A stretch of 7,289 nucleotides of DNA from Opitutales bacterium. GTDB lineage: Bacteria > Verrucomicrobiota > Verrucomicrobiia > Opitutales > Oceanipulchritudinaceae. The stretch spans positions 1 to 7,289 of the forward strand of contig SKLD01000466.1 of NCBI GenBank assembly GCA_007123395.1, given 5' to 3'. Made by a program: the position numbers and the translations under genes. Numbering within the stretch: the stretch's first letter is position 1; each line of letters starts with the position of its first letter. The notes beneath the pieces were generated by a model, which searched no databases, was not told the DNA's origin, and saw only the letters and a program-made list of their open reading frames with translations. Of this stretch, positions 1 through 7,289 are shown in pieces.

Positions 1-20
1 ATCCGGGCGGAGGCGTGGTG

Positions 21-49
21 CGGACACGAGGTCTCGCACCTGCTACACT
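21..49 (+). promoter_or_regulatory. Weak candidate sigma-70 promoter
   Basis: CGGACA at 21-26 matches four of six bases of the -35 consensus. After 17 bases comes TGCTACACT at 41-49, which reads as an extended -10 box (TGnTACACT). Transcription would start near position 56 and run rightward into inverted-repeat-rich DNA, then antisense to the 3' end of glpD. Matches of this quality arise by chance, and no gene is visible downstream, so this is a weak suggestion only. Confidence 0.15.
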
Positions 50-185
50 GCGGCGGTCCGGGGGAGTCCGCTCGGCCCCGGGACGTCGCGCACCCCTGCG
101 CGCTGACCCCAGGATGGGGATCGCGCCACGCGGAGACGCCTGGTCCGCCGCTCCAAGGCGCTTCGCGCGGGTTCTTCGTAAGACT

Positions 186-203
186 CGGAACGGCTGCGTT
201 CCG
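186..203 (-). terminator. Hairpin just after glpD, possible terminator
   Basis: CGGAACG (186-192) and CGTTCCG (197-203) form a perfect 7-bp stem with the 4-base loop GCTG, starting 26 bases beyond the glpD stop codon on the minus strand. The position suits an operon end. There is no T-tract after the stem on either strand, so it is not a classical intrinsic terminator. It could be a 3'-end stabilising structure or a chance palindrome. Confidence 0.25.
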
Positions 204-229
204 TCGCGTAGCCGGTTCATCCGCGCCGT

Positions 230-1819
230 TCAATCCGGGGATGCCGCGACGCTTGCGGGGTCGGTGAAGACGTAGCCTTTGGCGAGGCTGGTGAAGGTCT
301 CGACTTGATTGGCGGCCCATGTTTCGTCGTGCCCGAGTTCCTTGGCGAGGAGGGCGGCGACTTTTGGGGCGGTCTCGATGGCGGCCTTTGCATTGAGGAG
401 GAGGGCGCGGGTGCGGCGGGCGAGGACGTCTTCGACGGTGCGCGCCATTTCTTCGCGGGCCTGCCATACGATTTCGCCGGCTTGGTAGGGCAGGGCGGGG
501 TGAAGCTGTTCGGCGTAGGCGGGATCTTCGCGGAGGACGCTTTCGAGGCGCGGCGCGTCGGCTCCGTAGGGGCGGAGGTTGGGTTGTGCGATGTTCTTTT
601 GCGTCCAGCCGTGTATTTGAAGTCCCTCAGTGTGGCAGCGTTTGGGGTCGACACCGGCGACTGACTCGGCGTGGTCGATGACGTCCTCGGCCATCTTGCG
701 GTAGGTCGTCCACTTGCCGCCGGTGATTGTGATGAGGCCGGTCTCGCTGACGATGATGGTGTGGTCGCGGGAGAGGGCGGCGGTGTTGGCGGCGTCGCCC
801 GCTTTGACGAGGGGACGCAGGCCGGCGAAGACGCTGAGAACATCGTTGTCGGACGGATCTTTGGCGAGGTAGAGGCGGGCGTGCTCCATGACGAAGTCGC
901 GCTCGGACTGGAGGGCGCGTGGCTCGAGGCTCGCGCCGGGGAGGGGTGTGTCGGTGGTGCCGACGACGACCACGTCGTGCCACGGCACGGCGAAGAGGAC
1001 GCGGCCGTCGGCGGTTTTGGGTACCATAATGGCGGCGTCTCCGGGGAGAAACTCTTTGGGCAGGACAAAGTGGATACCTTGGCTGACGGCGACGAGGCTC
1101 TTGGCTTCGGGGTCTTCGAGCTTGCGCAGGGTGTCGACAAAGACCCCCGTGGCGTTGATGACGGCGCGGGCGCGCACCTCGAACTCATCGCCGCTCTCGA
1201 CGTCTTTGACGAGGACACCGCAGACGACGTCCTTATCCTTCATGAGACCGACGCAGCGGCAGTAGTTGGTCATGACCCCGCCGAGTTCGGCGGCGGTCTG
1301 GGCGAGGTTGAGGGCGAGGCGGGCGTCGTCGAACTGGCCGTCGTGGTAGATGACGCCGCCCGTGAGGTGCTTGGTCTCGACGGTGGGGATGGCTTCGATG
1401 GTCTGCTTGCGGCTGAGCATGCGGGAGGGGCTCAGCCCGAGCTTGCCGGCGAGTTGATCGTAGACCTTCATGCCGATGCCGTAGAAGGGGCCTTCCCACC
1501 ACTTGTAGCTGGGGATGACGAAGGCTTGGTCGCGCACGAGGTGGGGCGCGTTTTTGGCGAGGCGGCCGCGCTCGCGGAGGGCTTCGAGGACGAGGGAGAT
1601 ATTGCCCTGCTTGAGGTAGCGCACGCCGCCGTGCACAAGCTTTGTTGAGCGGCTGGACGTGCCTTTGGCGAAGTCGTCCTGCTCGATGAGGGCAACGCTG
1701 TGGCCGCGCGAGGCGGCGTCGACGGCGGCCCCGAGGCCGGTTGCACCGCCCCCGACGATGAGGATATCGAACGGTTCGGAGGCGTTGCGGAGGCGGTCGA
1801 TGGATTCGTTGCGTGTCAT
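230..1819 (-). CDS. glpD: Aerobic glycerol-3-phosphate dehydrogenase, FAD-dependent (GlpD)
   Basis: The 529-residue protein oxidises sn-glycerol-3-phosphate to dihydroxyacetone phosphate using FAD and passes electrons to the quinone pool. The family is peripherally attached to the inner face of the cytoplasmic membrane, and no transmembrane segment or signal peptide is visible. The N-terminal dinucleotide fold carries GGGATG at residues 23-28. SSRSTKLVHGGVRYL (55-69) resembles the Bacillus-type rather than the E. coli-type enzyme. Further family motifs are DGQFDDARL (160-168), NATGVFVD (222-229), AGLRPL (332-337) and TGGKWTTYRKMAE (366-378); R335 and K369 probably contact substrate. A C-terminal helical domain spans about 398-516. 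Length fits the family. The ATG at 1819 is chosen because FDILIVGGG follows 17 residues later and AGAGAG lies four bases upstream. The frame stays open to an ATG at 1927, but that would extend into glpK. It follows glpK by 86 bases, so co-transcription is likely. Confidence 0.96.
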   Translation of the reverse strand: MTRNESIDRLRNASEPFDILIVGGGATGLGAAVDAASRGHSVALIEQDDFAKGTSSRSTKLVHGGVRYLKQGNISLVLEALRERGRLAKNAPHLVRDQAFVIPSYKWWEGPFYGIGMKVYDQLAGKLGLSPSRMLSRKQTIEAIPTVETKHLTGGVIYHDGQFDDARLALNLAQTAAELGGVMTNYCRCVGLMKDKDVVCGVLVKDVESGDEFEVRARAVINATGVFVDTLRKLEDPEAKSLVAVSQGIHFVLPKEFLPGDAAIMVPKTADGRVLFAVPWHDVVVVGTTDTPLPGASLEPRALQSERDFVMEHARLYLAKDPSDNDVLSVFAGLRPLVKAGDAANTAALSRDHTIIVSETGLITITGGKWTTYRKMAEDVIDHAESVAGVDPKRCHTEGLQIHGWTQKNIAQPNLRPYGADAPRLESVLREDPAYAEQLHPALPYQAGEIVWQAREEMARTVEDVLARRTRALLLNAKAAIETAPKVAALLAKELGHDETWAANQVETFTSLAKGYVFTDPASVAASPD

Positions 1820-1905
1820 GGGGCTCTCTGTTTTTGTTCGGTATTGATCGAGGAGGATCGTTTGACAGGTGTGTTTGCGTTGGGCCAGCGGATCGGTGCG
1901 GCGTC
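1820..1905 (-). other. glpK-glpD intergenic spacer
   Basis: These 86 bases separate the glpK TAG from the glpD ATG. I see no convincing hairpin terminator and no minus-strand promoter, so the pair probably forms one transcript. The only ribosome-binding candidate is AGAGAG just before the glpD start. TTTGTTCG at 1833-1840 (plus strand) resembles one half of the E. coli GlpR operator, but the expected inverted second half is absent. Confidence 0.5.
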
Positions 1906-3411
<1,506 letters not shown>

Positions 3412-3541
3412 GGTGTGTCTGCTTCGCGACGTTGAAGATACCCGCCCTGAGAAGGCGGACGGTGGGCCGAAGTGCGTCGTCGCGTTGATGGATACCACAG
3501 CGGCCGACCGCGTTCGTGGCAACCGTGGAAATTCCGCGACT
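3412..3541 (-). promoter_or_regulatory. Spacer upstream of glpK, probable leader or promoter region
   Basis: These 130 bases lie between the TGA of the GH42 gene and the glpK ATG. They are long enough to hold a promoter for glpKD, but no minus-strand -35/-10 pair with acceptable spacing is convincing: the best is TTGCCA followed 19 bases later by TGGTAT. A 5-bp stem (3442-3446 with 3454-3458, 7-base loop) has no T-tract, so it is not a clear terminator for the GH42 gene. Whether glpKD is transcribed alone or by readthrough cannot be decided from sequence. Confidence 0.35.
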
Positions 3542-5608
3542 TCAAGTAGCGATCACGGCGACGCCGTGGAGTTTTAGCGTAAGCACGCCGCCCTTGTGCG
3601 GGCGTCCGGTGAGCAGGTTTGTGCCCTTCGGCGTCGAGGGGAGGTGCGCGGATCCCTCGGTTTGGTTAATGAAGAACCAGACGGAGCGCTTGCCGTCGGT
3701 ACGGCGCACGGCTTCGACCCCCGCCGGGGTGTCCGGCCACGGGCGGCTGAGCGCGGCGTCTTGCGCGAGCCGGGGCAGGGCGGCGCGGACGACGGAAGGC
3801 GTGAGGTAGGTGCCAACTGTGTAAACGCAGCCCTTGCCGACGCGGCGGCGGACGATCGCGGGCGAACCGTCGAGGTGGCGGCCCTTCCAGACGGCGGCTA
3901 TTTCGGCGTCGTCGGCGGGCTCGAGGATTTCATACCAATGCGCGGTGTCCACGAGGTCGGCGTCCCATTGAATGGAGCGCACGCGGCCGGAGTCTGCCTT
4001 CTGCCGTCCGTATTCGGCGACTTTCGCCCCCGTCCATTCCGCGAGGTGCGCGGGGGGTGTCGCGGCGACGACATGGTTGTGCATGTCGCGGGTGGCCGTG
4101 CGCGACCCGATGACGAGAACGCCGCCGTCCCCGACCCATTGGCGCAGCCGGTCGGACCACTCTTTGCGGAAAATGACCCAGTGGGGCACAATGTAGAGCC
4201 GCACGCCGTCGAGTGCATCGGCGGGATGGACGCAGCCGACGTTGTAGCCGCTTTCGCGGATTTCGCGGTGGATGCCTTCGGCGATATCTTGTTCGGAAGG
4301 CAGGCCCATCGGGTAGGTGAGGTGGGCTTCGCGCGCGTCGAAGTCGCCGGTCGCGACGGCCGCGTCGAAAGCCACGTGTGTACCCAAAATCGCCTTGCCG
4401 ACACGGCGCAACTCACGGCCGAGGCGGGTGACTTCGTCGTAGCGCCGCCGGGGCACGTTGTCGTGGTCGAGGACGCCGCACCAATACATCTCGGCCCCGA
4501 AACGGCAGGTGCGCCAGCGGAAGAAGAGAAGGGCGTCGGCCCCGCGCGCGATGGAGACGTAGGCAAGTTTGCGTGTTTCGCCGGGCTCGGGATTCTCGTG
4601 GAGATAAGAATTCTGGCCGCCGGGGCCGCACTGGTGCTCGGGCACCATGAAGTTACCGCGGAAGGAGCGGACGCGGTCGCAGTTGAAGGCGTGGGCGGCC
4701 GCACGGTCGGCGGGACCGTCGGAGAAGAACGGATATACGTCGTAGCCGAGGAAATCGAGGTCGTCGGAGAACGCGCCGCGGTAGTCGATACGGGGCATAA
4801 TGCCGTTGTGGAAGATGAACCAGTGCGGGTTGGCGGCGCGCAGGATCTGCACTTGGTCGCGCTGAAAGAAGGTCACGACATCGCTGAGGAAGCGGAAGTA
4901 ATCAAGTTGCTGGGAGGGATTGACGTATGTCGGTCGGTCTGGCGCGGGCGTGTCGACCGCCTCGAAACTGCCGTAGGTCTGCGCCCAGAAGGCGGTGCCC
5001 CACGCGGCGTTGAGGGCGGCGATGGAATCCTTGTAGCGCGCCCGCAGCCAGTGTTGAAAGGCAGCGCGCACGTCGGGACCATGGTCGTCGCGGTAGTGGC
5101 AGTAGAACTCGTTGTCCGTCTGCCAGCCGATGACATGGCGGTTAGTGCGGTAGTGCGCGGCGAGGGCGCGCGTGATCGCGCGGCAGTAGGAACGGAATAG
5201 CGGATGGGCGTGCGAGGCGTGCTGGCGCGAGCCGTGGCGCAGGGGGGCGCCGCGGTCGTCGCGACGGAGGATTTCGGGATGGGCGGCTGTCATCCAGCGG
5301 GGTGGGGCGGCCGTCGGTGTGCCGAGGATGACACGGATGCCGGCTTTGCCGAGATCGGCGATGCGCTCGTCAAAAAAGGAGAAGTCATACTGGCCGGGCG
5401 CGGGTTCCATACGGTCCCATGCGAACTCGGCAAGGCGCACGACGTTGAACCCCGCCTTTTTCATGCGGCGGATATCGTCGCGCCGCGTCTCCGTGTCCCA
5501 GTGCTCCGGATAGTAGCATGCACCGTAGAGGAACTCATTGGCGGGGAGGGGCGTGCGGTGGCAAGGGCGGCTTTTACCGAGGACGTTGGCGGGCGCGGAA
5601 TTGTGCAT
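3542..5608 (-). CDS. GH42 glycoside hydrolase, probable beta-galactosidase
   Basis: The 688-residue protein has the three-part GH42 layout. A catalytic (beta/alpha)8 barrel covers about 26-400, opening with FLYGACYYPEHW. A middle flavodoxin-like trimerisation domain covers about 410-620 (RLYIVPHWVIF at 470-480). A short C-terminal beta domain covers about 630-688 (RTDGKRSVWFFINQT). The family cleaves terminal beta-D-galactosides, sometimes alpha-L-arabinopyranosides, with retention. The acid/base is E167 in GWQTDNEF and the likely nucleophile is E324 in VPEHQCGPGG. R128, Y292, F363 and E373 match active-site positions I recall from the Thermus A4 enzyme. Two other positions differ: Q332 where Trp is usual, and W376 where His is usual. 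The zinc-binding Cys cluster is absent. No signal peptide is visible, so it probably acts in the cytoplasm. The ATG at 5608 is 25 codons before the conserved fold; the next upstream in-frame ATG (5770) adds a Pro-rich stretch abutting pyrG. Family is certain; exact substrate is not. Confidence 0.93.
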   Translation of the reverse strand: MHNSAPANVLGKSRPCHRTPLPANEFLYGACYYPEHWDTETRRDDIRRMKKAGFNVVRLAEFAWDRMEPAPGQYDFSFFDERIADLGKAGIRVILGTPTAAPPRWMTAAHPEILRRDDRGAPLRHGSRQHASHAHPLFRSYCRAITRALAAHYRTNRHVIGWQTDNEFYCHYRDDHGPDVRAAFQHWLRARYKDSIAALNAAWGTAFWAQTYGSFEAVDTPAPDRPTYVNPSQQLDYFRFLSDVVTFFQRDQVQILRAANPHWFIFHNGIMPRIDYRGAFSDDLDFLGYDVYPFFSDGPADRAAAHAFNCDRVRSFRGNFMVPEHQCGPGGQNSYLHENPEPGETRKLAYVSIARGADALLFFRWRTCRFGAEMYWCGVLDHDNVPRRRYDEVTRLGRELRRVGKAILGTHVAFDAAVATGDFDAREAHLTYPMGLPSEQDIAEGIHREIRESGYNVGCVHPADALDGVRLYIVPHWVIFRKEWSDRLRQWVGDGGVLVIGSRTATRDMHNHVVAATPPAHLAEWTGAKVAEYGRQKADSGRVRSIQWDADLVDTAHWYEILEPADDAEIAAVWKGRHLDGSPAIVRRRVGKGCVYTVGTYLTPSVVRAALPRLAQDAALSRPWPDTPAGVEAVRRTDGKRSVWFFINQTEGSAHLPSTPKGTNLLTGRPHKGGVLTLKLHGVAVIAT

Positions 5609-5775
5609 ACGGTTATAGTGCCGCTGTCGGGTGCCTCCATGCAACGCGGAAGGGCGTTCTGTCGTAAACCCGGATTTTTGCGGAAGTTTGCCGTTGCCAG
5701 AAGGCGGTGGGGCTGGAATGGGTTGAGGCCCGTAGGCGGGAAATCCCCATTCCGGGGCGGCACGCCGCACGAGCG
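5609..5775. promoter_or_regulatory. Divergent intergenic region between GH42 gene and pyrG
   Basis: These 167 bases separate two head-to-head starts and must hold the promoters of both genes unless the GH42 start lies further upstream. I find no convincing -35/-10 pair for pyrG: TTGCCG (5688-5693) and TTGCCA (5694-5699) lack a -10 box at proper spacing. On the minus strand TATAAC sits only three bases from the GH42 ATG and has no -35 at normal distance. Before pyrG there is only GAG with a two-base gap to the ATG, and the GH42 start has no visible Shine-Dalgarno. No attenuator-like hairpin with a T-tract was seen. Confidence 0.45.
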
Positions 5776-7289
5776 ATGATCAAGCATATATTTATTACGG
5801 GCGGGGTGGTTTCCTCGCTGGGCAAGGGCCTCACGGCGGCGGCGCTCGGCGCCCTCCTCGAACAACGCGGCCTGCGCGTGAAGCTGCAGAAGTTCGATCC
5901 CTACCTCAATGTCGACCCCGGGACGATGAATCCCTTCCAGCACGGCGAGGTGTATGTCCTCGACGACGGCTCGGAGACGGACCTCGACCTCGGGCACTAC
6001 GAGCGCTTCACGAGCGGTGCCCTCAGCCGCAACAACAACCTCACATCGGGCCAAATCTACGACACGATCATCCGCAAGGAGCGCCGCGGCGACTATCTCG
6101 GTCAGACTATCCAGGTCATCCCGCACGTCACCAACGAGATCAAGAGCCGGTTCGAGGCCGGCGCGGAAGGCACCGACATCATCATCACGGAAATCGGCGG
6201 AACCGTCGGCGACATCGAAGGGCTGCCGTTTCTGGAGGCGATGCGCCAGTTTTCCCTGGAGAAGGGCAAGGAGAACGTCGTCTTCGTCCACGTCACGCTC
6301 GTACCCTACCTTGCGGCGGCGGGGGAGTTGAAGACGAAGCCGTCGCAGCAGTCGGTTGCCAAGTTACGCGAGATCGGTATCTCGCCGGACATGCTTGTCT
6401 GCCGCACGGAGCAGCCTCTCCCGCGCGAACTGCGCCAGAAGCTCAGTCTCTTCTGCAATGTGCCGGTGAAGGCCGTCATCGAGGAGCGCGACGTCGAGAC
6501 GTCCATCTACGAAGTGCCGCTCATGCTCGAGAACGAGGGGCTCGACGAGTTGGTCCTCAAGCACCTGCGCATCGAGAAGCCGCAGCTCGAAAACGGGTGG
6601 GACGAGGTTGTGCGCATCCTCAAATACCCGAAGCATCGCGTCGATATCGGCGTCGTGGGCAAATACATCGAGCTGCAGGACGCCTACAAGAGCGTCTACG
6701 AAAGCCTTACGCACGGGGGCATCGCCAACGATTGCGTCGTCACCATCCACCGTGTCGACTCGGAAAAGCTGGAAGAGCAGGGGCGCTATGACCGCCTCAA
6801 GGAGTTCGACGGCATCCTCGTGCCCGGCGGCTTCGGCTCGCGCGGCATTGAGGGCAAGATCCGCACCGTGCGCCTCGCGCGCGAGGCGGGCATCCCCTAC
6901 TACGGCCTCTGCCTTGGCATGCAGGTGGCGGTCATTGAGTTCGCTCGCGGGGCGGCCGGTCTCGACGGGGCGAACAGCACGGAGTTCGATCCCGCCACGC
7001 CCTACCCGGTCATCGACCTCATGGAGGACCAGAAGGATCTCGCCGACAAAGGAGCGACCATGCGCCTTGGCGCCTACGACTGCGCCCTCCCCGAGGGCAC
7101 GCTCGCGCGGAAAGCCTACGGCTGCGAAAAGGTGTCGGAGCGGCACCGCCACCGCTACGAGTTCAACAACAAGTTCCGCGAGCGCCTCGTCGCCGCCGGT
7201 CTTCGCGTGGGCGGCGTCAATCCGGCACGCGACCTCGTCGAGATCGTCGAAATTCCGGACCACCCTTGGTTCGTCGCCGTGCAGTTCCA
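5776..7289 (+). CDS. pyrG: CTP synthase (PyrG), 3' end cut by the window
   Basis: PyrG makes CTP from UTP, ATP and glutamine-derived ammonia, the last step of pyrimidine nucleotide synthesis, in the cytoplasm as a UTP/CTP-regulated tetramer. My translation from 5776 gives 504 residues and two extra bases with no stop, against about 545 in E. coli. The synthetase domain (1-270) has the P-loop GGVVSSLGKG (9-18), LQKFDPYLN (37-45), Mg-binding D71 and E139, the nucleotide-binding ELKTKPSQQS (184-193), and YERFTSGALSRNNNLTSG (75-92). The glutaminase domain starts near 285, with GGFGSRG (351-357) as oxyanion region and nucleophile C379 in YGLCLGM. The sequence ends at FVAVQF, directly before the expected HPEF carrying the catalytic His and Glu, so these must lie just past the window. 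The ATG at 5776 gives the standard IKHIFITGG N-terminus. It diverges from the GH42 gene and no functional link is evident. Confidence 0.98.
   Translation, partial: MIKHIFITGGVVSSLGKGLTAAALGALLEQRGLRVKLQKFDPYLNVDPGTMNPFQHGEVYVLDDGSETDLDLGHYERFTSGALSRNNNLTSGQIYDTIIRKERRGDYLGQTIQVIPHVTNEIKSRFEAGAEGTDIIITEIGGTVGDIEGLPFLEAMRQFSLEKGKENVVFVHVTLVPYLAAAGELKTKPSQQSVAKLREIGISPDMLVCRTEQPLPRELRQKLSLFCNVPVKAVIEERDVETSIYEVPLMLENEGLDELVLKHLRIEKPQLENGWDEVVRILKYPKHRVDIGVVGKYIELQDAYKSVYESLTHGGIANDCVVTIHRVDSEKLEEQGRYDRLKEFDGILVPGGFGSRGIEGKIRTVRLAREAGIPYYGLCLGMQVAVIEFARGAAGLDGANSTEFDPATPYPVIDLMEDQKDLADKGATMRLGAYDCALPEGTLARKAYGCEKVSERHRHRYEFNNKFRERLVAAGLRVGGVNPARDLVEIVEIPDHPWFVAVQF

Larger units (their letters stand above)
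1..229. other. Unassigned GC-rich flank downstream of glpD
   Basis: No protein gene can be supported here. Several frames stay open, including one on the plus strand from base 1 and one on the minus strand from an ATG at 221-219, but their translations are Arg/Pro/Ala/Gly-rich with no recognisable motif, as expected of open frames by chance at high GC. The stretch is rich in inverted repeats: 17-22 with 35-40, 58-63 with 76-81, 87-92 with 97-102 (six perfect pairs, loop CCCC), 107-110 with 116-119, and 50-62 with 139-151. It does not contain the conserved cores of SRP RNA, tmRNA, RNase P RNA, 5S rRNA or tRNA that I would recognise. It may be plain intergenic DNA or hold an unrecognised small RNA. 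Confidence 0.5.

Noticed and set aside
211..245. A GTTCAATCC string resembling a tRNA T-loop
   Set aside because: The flanking bases do not form the T stem, there is no acceptor or anticodon arm, and the string lies in the glpD 3' coding end.
15..275. An 86-residue plus-strand open frame at the window start
   Set aside because: It is Arg/Ala-rich, overlaps the glpD 3' end antisense, and shows no motif or ribosome-binding site. Two other frames are equally open here.
671..1648. A 325-residue plus-strand open frame opposite glpD
   Set aside because: It is antisense to the conserved core of GlpD, has the same composition bias, and shows no domain motif.
1833..1850. A GlpR-like operator before glpD
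   Set aside because: Only one half (TTTGTTCG) fits the E. coli consensus. The second half lacks the CGAACA-type inversion, and no matching site was seen before glpK.
1862..1867. A perfect TTGACA on the plus strand between glpK and glpD
   Set aside because: No -10 box follows at 16-18 bases, and it points into the antisense of glpK, so it is probably chance.
3596..5200. A 534-residue open frame on the plus strand opposite the GH42 gene
   Set aside because: It is the antisense shadow of a well-supported GH42 gene. Its Gly/Ala/Val/Glu/Asp-rich translation is what G/C-ending codons give when read backwards, and it has no known motif.
5609..5770. A longer GH42 start at 5770 adding 54 residues
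   Set aside because: The extension is Pro-rich without resemblance to GH42 or to a signal peptide, and that start would sit six bases from the pyrG ATG, leaving no promoter space.
6364..7263. A 299-residue minus-strand open frame opposite pyrG
   Set aside because: It lies antisense to highly conserved PyrG sequence and its low-complexity translation matches no family I know.

Overview
This window is GC-rich bacterial chromosomal DNA with four confidently readable protein genes and short spacers. The PyrG sequence, especially the stretch around residues 284-320 (YPKHRVDIGVVGKYIELQDA and what follows), recalls Verrucomicrobiota such as Opitutales. That placement is from memory and is an inference. 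There is no mobile element, CRISPR array, rRNA or tRNA that I can support.

Layout: positions 1-229 hold no convincing protein gene, only GC-rich inverted repeats and a weak promoter-like motif. Three genes then lie on the minus strand and are transcribed right to left. In transcription order they are a GH42 glycoside hydrolase (5608-3542), glycerol kinase glpK (3411-1906) and glycerol-3-phosphate dehydrogenase glpD (1819-230), with gaps of 130 and 86 bases. CTP synthase pyrG starts at 5776 on the plus strand, diverges from the GH42 gene across 167 bases, and is cut by the window end after 504 residues, just before its catalytic His-Glu pair.

How the genes fit together: GlpK phosphorylates glycerol and GlpD oxidises glycerol-3-phosphate to dihydroxyacetone phosphate, a complete two-step entry of glycerol into glycolysis. 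No glpF, other transporter or glpR regulator is in the window. The GH42 enzyme upstream keeps the catalytic glutamates but seems to have changed two galactose-contacting positions and lacks the family's zinc-binding cysteines. One hypothesis worth checking is that the three minus-strand genes jointly degrade a glycerol glycoside such as a beta-galactosylglycerol. PyrG is a housekeeping enzyme and is probably unrelated to its neighbours.

Nothing here is a plainly new system. The most interesting leads are the GH42-glpK-glpD arrangement, the GH42 active-site changes, and the absence of known allosteric sites in GlpK.
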